From positions 1 through 9,974 of the forward strand of contig CALMZT010000050.1 in assembly GCA_937870805.1 (NCBI GenBank): DNA of 9,974 nt. Direction: 5' to 3'. Every line of letters begins with the position of its first letter. The stretch's first letter is position 1. The notes under the pieces were generated by a model. The model was not told the origin of the DNA, did not search any database, and saw nothing but the letters and a program-made list of their open reading frames with translations. Shown here one piece after another: positions 5,734 through 9,974 of this stretch. The DNA comes from an uncultured Chloroflexota bacterium. Lineage in GTDB: Bacteria; Chloroflexota; Anaerolineae; Aggregatilineales; Phototrophicaceae. A program made the translations under genes and the position numbers.

Positions 5734-6564
5734 TTGAAGCCTAAAAAATGGAAATCCAGCGGTATCTTGAATGCCAAAACAGCGGAAACGAAGTTCTATC
5801 TTGCGCGGCATATACCCAGCGAAGACCTGAGTTTCTTCGTGGAACGCTACTGGCTTGTCCATTGGGATATGCGCGGTCAGGAACCTTACGTACAGGAAAA
5901 TCTACCGTTTCCGTGTGTCAATCTGGTGTTTGAGCAAGGCAATCCGCGCATTTATGGCGTCGTTACAGGAAAATCTACGCGCCTGCTCGAAAATGAGGGG
6001 CGCGCTTTCGGCGTGAAGTTCAAGCCCGGCGGTTTTTACCCGTTTATCAAAGCGCCTGTGTCGCAGTTGACGGACAGTTCCATCAGTTTTGATGATGAGC
6101 TGGGGGTGGATGCGAAGCCCTGGGAAGAGGCGATTTTCGCGCTGGAGGCTGAAGGCAAAATGGTCGAACTCGTCGAACAGTTTCTGCGCGAACGGCTGCC
6201 AGAGCGTGACGAGAATGTTACGCTGATTAACCAGATTGTCGATTTAATCATCGCTGACCGCACGATCACCAAAGTAGACGACGTGGTGAAGCGTGTTCAC
6301 CTCAACAAACGAACCTTGCAGCGACTTTTCAATCAATACGTCGGCATCAGCCCCAAGTGGGTCATCAAAGGCTATCGCCTTCAGGAAGCTGCCGAAAAAT
6401 TAGAGAAGGGCGATGACGCAGACAGCACGCGGATCGCCTTAGAACTTGGCTATTTCGATCAGGCACACTTCATCAAAGACTTCAAAACGATTGTCGGCAG
6501 AACGCCAGCCGAATACGCCAAGCACATCAGTTTAGGCGTGGTGAGTTCGCTCAACACAGAGTAA
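5734..6564 (+). CDS. AraC-family transcriptional regulator with DUF6597-type sensor domain
   Basis: This is a cytoplasmic DNA-binding regulator of 276 residues. The N-terminal part (about 12-115) starts SGILNAKTAETKFYLARHIPSEDLSFFVERYWLVHWDM and includes FPCVNLVFEQ and GRAFGVKFKPGGFYPF, typical of the DUF6597 domain found before AraC HTH domains. The C-terminal part (about 170-265) has two helix-turn-helix motifs: ITKVDDVVKRVHLNKRTLQRLFNQYVGISPKW, and STRIALELGYFDQAHFIKDFKTIVGRTPAEYAK, the second being the AraC signature. The start is TTG 5734, with GAGAGAAGA just upstream; the sequence is homologous-looking from its first residues and no in-frame ATG or GTG gives a better start. The ligand is unknown. 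Divergent placement suggests it controls the DinB-like gene at 5067-5543. Confidence 0.88.
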   Translation: MKPKKWKSSGILNAKTAETKFYLARHIPSEDLSFFVERYWLVHWDMRGQEPYVQENLPFPCVNLVFEQGNPRIYGVVTGKSTRLLENEGRAFGVKFKPGGFYPFIKAPVSQLTDSSISFDDELGVDAKPWEEAIFALEAEGKMVELVEQFLRERLPERDENVTLINQIVDLIIADRTITKVDDVVKRVHLNKRTLQRLFNQYVGISPKWVIKGYRLQEAAEKLEKGDDADSTRIALELGYFDQAHFIKDFKTIVGRTPAEYAKHISLGVVSSLNTE

Positions 6565-6593
6565 GGCGCTGAGTGAAAGATGCCGATTTGCGA

Positions 6594-6842
6594 TCAAAAC
6601 CCGAATTGGATGGCAGTGCTGATGTAGTTGATAATCGTCTCGTCGCCGCTTTCGCTGACGAAATTGTTGCCGATGGGAACCGTGATTTCTCGCCCTTCCC
6701 ACATAACCGTCAAGACACGACGGTTTTTTTGCGTGTTTTCTGCGGAGTCATCAATGCGGACAATCTGGGCATCCCCCAAATCCTCGCAGGCGTCCTTGGC
6801 GAGTGCTTGCAGTCGCTCTGTTGAAATGTCCGATGTGTTCAT
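6594..6842 (-). CDS. Small hypothetical protein, 82 residues
   Basis: I do not recognise the family. The protein is acidic and soluble, with no signal peptide or membrane segment. It has a helical start (TSDISTERLQALAKDACEDLGDA), then a likely beta region (AQIVRIDDS, RRVLTVMWEGREITVPIGNNF) and ends ETIINYISTAIQFGF. AGGGGGA, about eight bases before the ATG on this strand, supports it. Two overlapping open frames on the other strand give basic, low-quality proteins without ribosome binding sites, so the minus frame is preferred. It converges with the AraC-type gene, with a 29-base gap and no clear terminator. Confidence 0.6.
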   Translation of the reverse strand: MNTSDISTERLQALAKDACEDLGDAQIVRIDDSAENTQKNRRVLTVMWEGREITVPIGNNFVSESGDETIINYISTAIQFGF

Positions 6843-6968
6843 GCGGAAATCCCCCTAATATTCGGTGGTCGAATTGAAGTGAGAATAGGGTCTGATGAAA
6901 CTTTAGCACGGACATGAGGCTCAAAGCAATAGATCAGCTTGAAATCTTAACATCGGCATAACACTCTC

Positions 6969-7005
6969 GCGGCAAACGGACGAGAAACGGCTCGTCCGCT
7001 GCCGC
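6969..7005 (-). terminator. GC-rich hairpin after the 31-residue ORF
   Basis: The inner stem CGGACGAG (6977-6984) pairs with CTCGTCCG (6991-6998) around a six-base loop. After a small internal loop, GCGGC (6969-6973) pairs with GCCGC (7001-7005). On the minus strand it starts 12 bases after the stop of the small ORF at 7018-7113. A T-tract is missing on both strands, so it may be a weak terminator, a transcript-stabilising hairpin or a REP-like unit. Between 6843 and 6968 I see nothing beyond the ribosome binding site of the 6594 gene. Confidence 0.5.
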
Positions 7006-7017
7006 CTATGCGATTGT

Positions 7018-7113
7018 TCACCCGTTCACGTAACCATACGTTTTATACCACACCACCTCATCGCGTAGGGGATCATGCAGTGCGAAGACATCACAAGCTA
7101 AACACAGCCTCAT
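7018..7113 (-). CDS. Possible 31-residue small protein
   Basis: This short frame starts MRLCLACDVFALHDPLRD and continues EVVWYKTYGYVNG before its TGA. It has a CxxC pair (Cys4 and Cys7) and a compact, protein-like composition rich in aromatic and charged residues. GGAG stands ten bases before the ATG on the minus strand, and a hairpin follows the stop by 12 bases. It fills the otherwise empty 370-base space between the 6594 gene and the xylulokinase gene, and is divergent from the latter. No family is recognised. Its shortness makes the call uncertain; the paired signals at both ends are the main support. Confidence 0.38.
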   Translation of the reverse strand: MRLCLACDVFALHDPLRDEVVWYKTYGYVNG

Positions 7114-7212
7114 AATTTAGAAACTCCGCGCATTTGGCGTAATCAGTAGCACGCTTCTCCCTTCCTTTGCTACACTCTGCCCACGCTTGAAAATTGCTTT
7201 CTGGAGACATAT

Positions 7213-8709
7213 ATGAGCAAATATTTTATTGGCATCGATGTCAGCACGACGGCATCGAAAGCCCTGGTATTTGATGAACATGGCACGGTCATCGCCAGCA
7301 AAGGCTATCCTCACGACTTATCGACTCCGCGCCCGCTGTGGTCAGAGCAGGATGTAGAACAGTGGTGGGACGCCAGCAGCAAAGCGCTGCGTGACGTGCT
7401 GCGTGAAGTCTCGCCCGACGACGTGGCGGCGGTAGGCTTAACGGGGCAGATGCATGGGCTGACACTGCTGGACAAAGATTTTCGCCCGCTGCGCCCTGCG
7501 ATTCTGTGGAACGATCAACGCAGCGCCGCACAGTGCCAGGCAGTGACCGAAAAAATCGGCGCGCAAAAACTCTATCAGTTGATTGGCAGCCTGATGTTAC
7601 CGGGCTTCACCGCACCCAAGATCAAATGGGTACAGGAAAACGAGCCAGACATTTACGCGCAGGTCGCGCATGTGCTGCTGCCCAAAGATTACGTGCGCTT
7701 CCGTCTCAGCCGCGCGCTGGTGTGCGACGTGGCGGATGGGTCAGGCATTGCGCTCATGGACATCGGCAAGCGCCAGTGGTCGGACGAAATGCTGGCGGCA
7801 ATGGAGATTGCGCGTGCATGGCTGCCAGAACTCTGCGAATCGACGGATGTGAGCGCCTACGTGAGCGAAGAAGGCGCGGCAGCAACAGGCTTGAAAGTCG
7901 GCACGCCCATCGTCGGCGGGGCGGGCGATCAACCTGCGGGCGGCGTGGGCAACGGCGTCGTATCGACAGGGCAAGCAAGCCTGACCATTGGCACATCGGG
8001 CGTGGCTTACGCGGCGAACGACCACTACGCGCCTGAACCTGACGGACGGCTGCATACCTTCTGCGGACCGATGCACGGTACGTGGTTTCACATGGGGGTG
8101 ATGTTGAGCGCGGCGGGAAGTCTCCGTTGGCTGCACGACGAAGTGCTGCCCGATAAGAGCTACGACGAACTCAATACAATGGCTGAGCGTGTACCGCGCG
8201 GCGCGGAAGGGTTGTTGTTCGCGCCGTACCTCTCAGGGGAGCGCCATCCACATCCCGACCCGTATGCACGCGGCTCGTTTGTGGGGTTGACGCTGCGGCA
8301 TGGTGTGGCGCATATGGTGCGGGCAGTGATGGAAGGCGTGTCGTTTGGGATGCGCGACCAACTGGAACTGCTGCGCGGCTTAGGCGTGAACCCGTCAGAA
8401 GCAGTCGTCAGCGGCGGCGCGGCAAACAGCCGTGTGTGGCGGCAGTTGACAACGGACATTATGGGCATTCCGCTGTACAGCGTCAATACGACAGAGAACG
8501 GCGCATTAGGCGCGGCTATTCTTGCCGCAGTGGGCATTGGCAGGTTCAAAGACGTGCCCACCGCCTGCTCACAAATGGTACATAGAATGGACACAATACA
8601 CCCCGATTCGGCAGGCGTCACCGAGTATGAACGCCTGTATCCTACGTTCAGAGATTTGTATCCGGCTTTGCGGGATACATTCCGCGCGTTGGCGGCGTTT
8701 GAGGGATAA
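7213..8709 (+). CDS. xylB: Xylulokinase (FGGY family)
   Basis: This enzyme phosphorylates D-xylulose to xylulose 5-phosphate with ATP, bringing xylose into the pentose phosphate pathway. Its 498 residues are the normal length. The N-terminal ATPase-like fold opens YFIGIDVSTTASKALVFDEHG (phosphate-binding loop; usually DxGTT, here DVSTT). TGQMHGL (77-83) is the XylB-type sugar-binding MHG motif and AILWNDQRS (96-104) is conserved. Asp239 in GGAGDQPAGGVGNG is the catalytic base (Asp233 in E. coli). LTIGTSG (257-263) and VVSGGAANSRVWRQLTTDIMGIPL (398-421), the second FGGY signature, follow in the C-terminal domain. TGGAG lies seven bases before the ATG. The GCTACACT at 7169-7176 could be part of a promoter, but no good -35 box is seen. 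No xylA or transporter is adjacent, so it stands alone. Confidence 0.92.
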   Translation: MSKYFIGIDVSTTASKALVFDEHGTVIASKGYPHDLSTPRPLWSEQDVEQWWDASSKALRDVLREVSPDDVAAVGLTGQMHGLTLLDKDFRPLRPAILWNDQRSAAQCQAVTEKIGAQKLYQLIGSLMLPGFTAPKIKWVQENEPDIYAQVAHVLLPKDYVRFRLSRALVCDVADGSGIALMDIGKRQWSDEMLAAMEIARAWLPELCESTDVSAYVSEEGAAATGLKVGTPIVGGAGDQPAGGVGNGVVSTGQASLTIGTSGVAYAANDHYAPEPDGRLHTFCGPMHGTWFHMGVMLSAAGSLRWLHDEVLPDKSYDELNTMAERVPRGAEGLLFAPYLSGERHPHPDPYARGSFVGLTLRHGVAHMVRAVMEGVSFGMRDQLELLRGLGVNPSEAVVSGGAANSRVWRQLTTDIMGIPLYSVNTTENGALGAAILAAVGIGRFKDVPTACSQMVHRMDTIHPDSAGVTEYERLYPTFRDLYPALRDTFRALAAFEG

Positions 8710-8778
8710 AAAGGCACGGCGGCATTGAGTATTGAGCACGCTGATGAGCAGCGCATGGAAACCAGAGACGTGAAGTAG

Positions 8779-8800
8779 GGGACGACCAATGTGTCGTCCC
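8779..8800. repeat. REP-like hairpin 1 downstream of xylB
   Basis: GGGACGAC (8779-8786), loop CAATGT, GTCGTCCC (8793-8800) form a perfect 8 bp stem preceded by GTAG. No T-tract follows, so it is not a standard terminator. Hairpins of the form GTAGGGGCG...CGCCCCTAC are widespread dispersed palindromes in many genomes, and this one and the one at 8869-8895 fit that pattern. Confidence 0.6.
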
Positions 8801-8868
8801 GCATAAAACGAATTTTGAAGTAACTTGTAGTAAAGATGAAAAGGTCTGAGGTTTGAGAGGTTTTTTCA

Positions 8869-8895
8869 GGGCGCAGTCACTTATATGCTGCGCCC
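8869..8895. repeat. REP-like hairpin 2
   Basis: GGGCGCAG (8869-8876) and CTGCGCCC (8888-8895) form a perfect 8 bp stem with an 11-base loop. CCTAC follows directly, as in dispersed GGGCGCAG..CTGCGCCCCTAC palindromes. A run TTTTTT (8861-8866) lies before the left arm, which on the minus strand would be A-rich, so no terminator is formed in either direction. Confidence 0.6.
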
Positions 8896-8907
8896 CTACA
8901 AAGGCAG

Positions 8908-8988
8908 TTCCGTCGTTCAGTGGCACTTTGAGGTGCAGGTTTACGCACAGCTTAAAGGGCTGATGCAGGTTTCCAATTGAAGACGGAA
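8908..8988. repeat. Intergenic hairpin element 2, branched, with duplicated GCAGGTTT
   Basis: TTCCGTC-g-TTCA (8908-8919) pairs with TGAA-GACGGAA (8978-8988), an 11 bp stem with one bulge, and closes an 81-base unit. Inside are GCAC/GTGC (8923-8926, 8933-8936, loop TTTGAG) and CAGC/GCTG (8948-8951, 8959-8962, loop TTAAAGG). GTGC (8933-8936) can instead pair with GCAC at 8945-8948, so two forms compete. TGCAGGTTT occurs at 8934-8942 and 8964-8972, 30 bases apart. Hairpins with TNAA-type loops, the GCAGGTTT word and the competing arm also occur in the element at 4823-4896. No coding frame is convincing in 8710-9023. Confidence 0.55.
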
Positions 8989-9023
8989 TTTGCTATTCGA
9001 CACACCTGTTGGACAGGGAAGGG

Positions 9024-9356
9024 TTATTGCTGCTCATCGTCCTGAACGGTAATCCACAATTCAACAACGCCTGTCTTTTTGCGCCTGGCTACGCCTTTGG
9101 CGGCGATGCGTACACGCCATTCCGACGGTGAAGGGTTGCCGCCTGAAATCATGCAGAAGGTTTTATTACCCACCACTGCCTGATCGGAAATCGTCAAACC
9201 GCTGTCAGGCTCGACTGCCTCAAAGAGGTGATCGGCAACAGCGGGAGAAAGGTTCTCACCCTGACGCAGCCAGTGAGCACTCCAATCAAACTCGTAGCTG
9301 AGTTGAGCGTTCTTGTGCTTCTTTAAGCGAACAATTTCTGCCACTGAGGTATTCAT
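9024..9356 (-). CDS. Orphan phage fiber-tail-adaptor-like protein, 110 residues
   Basis: The pattern resembles small phage structural proteins often named fiber-tail adaptor. After a basic start (VAEIVRLKKHKNA), it has the hallmark LSYEFDWSAHWLRQGENL (residues 19-36; family form Y-x-FDWS-x-WL), then DSGLTISDQAVVGNKTFCMISGGNPSPSEWRVRIAAKG (51-88; family form SGLT...V..SGG....Y.V) and a final strand VVELWITVQDD. In phages the gene sits between tail and fibre genes; none are present here, so this may be a stray or captured copy. The family call is from memory of the motif order, not a search. The ribosome binding site is weak (GAGACGACT before the ATG). It could also be an unrelated Ig-like small protein. 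Confidence 0.55.
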   Translation of the reverse strand: MNTSVAEIVRLKKHKNAQLSYEFDWSAHWLRQGENLSPAVADHLFEAVEPDSGLTISDQAVVGNKTFCMISGGNPSPSEWRVRIAAKGVARRKKTGVVELWITVQDDEQQ

Positions 9357-9505
9357 AGTCGTCTCACAGTTCTGTACTTATTTAGTGCAAATGGTAAACG
9401 ATTTTGAACTTGATTGATATGGGGCAGACGAGCGATTATTTTGTAGGATATGTGTACAACTCTGACTGGGTGATTCGATCTAGCGGGCAAGTAGGTCGGA
9501 TAGGA

Positions 9506-9534
9506 CGCAATCTTTTGCGAACTTGCGTTAGAAT
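9506..9534 (+). promoter_or_regulatory. TTGCG repeat cluster over a possible -10 box
   Basis: CGCAA (9506-9510) is followed by TTGCG at 9515-9519 and again at 9523-9527, giving one inverted and one direct repeat. The last copy lies against TAGAAT (9529-9534), a fair -10 box, 25 bases before the start of the 9560 gene. A repressor site controlling that gene is possible. No good -35 box is seen. Confidence 0.3.
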
Positions 9535-9559
9535 AGAGTAGGGTTCAGAGAGGTAAGTT

Positions 9560-9823
9560 ATGGCAGTAGACACACAACAGTCGATTTTCAGCGAAGTGGC
9601 GGATTTTCTCGTGTCGCAACCGACGTTGGAAGAGATGATCGCCTATCGTGTTTCATCCCCTATTCAGCAGCATATTGACCAACTCTTAGAAAAGAATCGA
9701 GAGGAAGGATTGACACCGGAGGAACGCCTCGAGTTGGAAAAAATCCTCGCGGTGTCTCATCTGATGTCATTGGCAAAAGCGAAAGCACGGCTTAAGCTGG
9801 CAGGTGAGGTCGTGAGTTTTTAG
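9560..9823 (+). CDS. Small helical hypothetical protein, 87 residues
   Basis: This is a charged, helix-rich protein: FSEVADFLVSQPTLEEMIAYRVSSPIQQHIDQLLEKNREEGLTPEERLELEK, then an ILAVSHLMSLAKAKARLKLAG tail. The order 'PTxEExxAYR-S-xxQ-xxxxLLEKNREExLTPEExxELE...HLMxxxKAxARxKL' is familiar from small conserved proteins of Cyanobacteria and Chloroflexota that often precede an HNH endonuclease or similar gene and may act as antitoxin-like partners (recollection, not searched). No partner starts in the remaining 150 bases. AGAGG lies about six bases before the ATG. The repeat cluster just upstream would fit autoregulation. Confidence 0.7.
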   Translation: MAVDTQQSIFSEVADFLVSQPTLEEMIAYRVSSPIQQHIDQLLEKNREEGLTPEERLELEKILAVSHLMSLAKAKARLKLAGEVVSF

Positions 9824-9889
9824 CTATTCGTAATGGGTTTTGTGTTGAAACGTGCATGGCGAGCTGATGTGTAAAACCTCACCCCCGAC

Positions 9890-9944
9890 CCCTCTCCATT
9901 TTTGAGAAACCACACGTTGCCGAAGACTCGACACATGGAGAGGG
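9890..9944. repeat. 10 bp inverted repeat of a pyrimidine-rich dispersed type
   Basis: CCCTCTCCAT (9890-9899) pairs perfectly with ATGGAGAGGG (9935-9944) across 35 bases. The preceding CCTCACCCCCGACC belongs to a CCTCACCCCC..CCCCTCTCC type of intergenic repeat seen in many bacterial genomes. No T-tract follows. The rest of 9824-9974 shows no gene. Confidence 0.5.
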
Positions 9945-9974
9945 AGCAAGACGCGCTATTGATACACTTAACCT

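Noticed and set aside
6573..6858. Two plus-strand frames opposite the 6594-6842 gene
   Set aside because: They have no ribosome binding signals. The minus frame has AGGGGGA before its ATG and a more protein-like composition.
8160..8804. Long minus-strand frame opposite xylB
   Set aside because: It is the antisense shadow of a well-supported xylulokinase gene. Its Ser/Arg/Pro-rich composition follows from the codon bias of the real gene.
8908..8988. tRNA or tRNA-like gene (7 bp closing stem, GTTCAGTGGCA resembling a D-loop)
   Set aside because: The 17 bases before the 3' arm do not form a T-stem (GCAGG against TTGAA) and no TTCRA T-loop or proper anticodon stem-loop can be placed.

Overview
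The window looks like a stretch of chromosome from a Chloroflexota bacterium, probably of the Anaerolineae type. This is inferred from the long Thr/Pro-rich tail on a secreted sugar dehydrogenase (4549-4743), the moderate GC content, the mixture of gene families and the abundance of short intergenic palindromes. No rRNA, tRNA or CRISPR array is visible. Most of the window is ordinary housekeeping and accessory metabolism with loosely packed, mostly single-gene transcription units.

Left part (1-1816). The window opens inside an Ada-type DNA alkylation repair gene. Its AraC-like and methyltransferase domains are intact (96-920), but the end of its N-terminal zinc domain is in another frame, so the gene is split by a small indel in this sequence. 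Just downstream, an 844 bp IS5-family insertion sequence (953-1796) sits in the loop of a 16-18 bp inverted repeat, with a TAA target duplication. Its transposase is in two frames joined by a textbook -1 slippery heptamer (A AAG GGG, 1337-1343).

Centre-left (1890-4800). An isocitrate lyase/PEP mutase family enzyme (1891-2736) is followed by what looks like the decayed 3' end of another Thr/Pro-tailed gene (about 2743-2928) and a strong terminator. An AT-rich promoter region then leads into a secreted glucose/sorbosone dehydrogenase-like protein with a Thr/Pro stalk (3214-4746) and its own strong terminator. The two terminators share a core.

Centre (4800-7113). A 260 bp gene-free stretch carries a string of small hairpins with TNAA/TTAA loops. 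Next comes a divergent pair: a DinB-family protein that has lost its usual second metal-binding histidine pair (minus strand) and an AraC-family regulator (plus strand). A small hypothetical protein (minus) converges on the regulator, and a probable 31-residue peptide gene lies on the minus strand at 7018-7113 with a hairpin just after it.

Right part (7213-9974). An isolated xylulokinase gene is followed by 314 bp with two REP-like hairpins and a second copy of the hairpin/GCAGGTTT intergenic element. After that come an orphan protein resembling phage fiber-tail adaptor proteins (minus) and an 87-residue protein of a kind often found next to nucleases. A 10 bp inverted repeat from a pyrimidine-rich dispersed repeat lies near the right edge.

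The most interesting items are the two related intergenic elements with mutually exclusive pairings, the IS nested in a hairpin loop, the split ada, the 31-residue ORF and the orphan phage-like protein.
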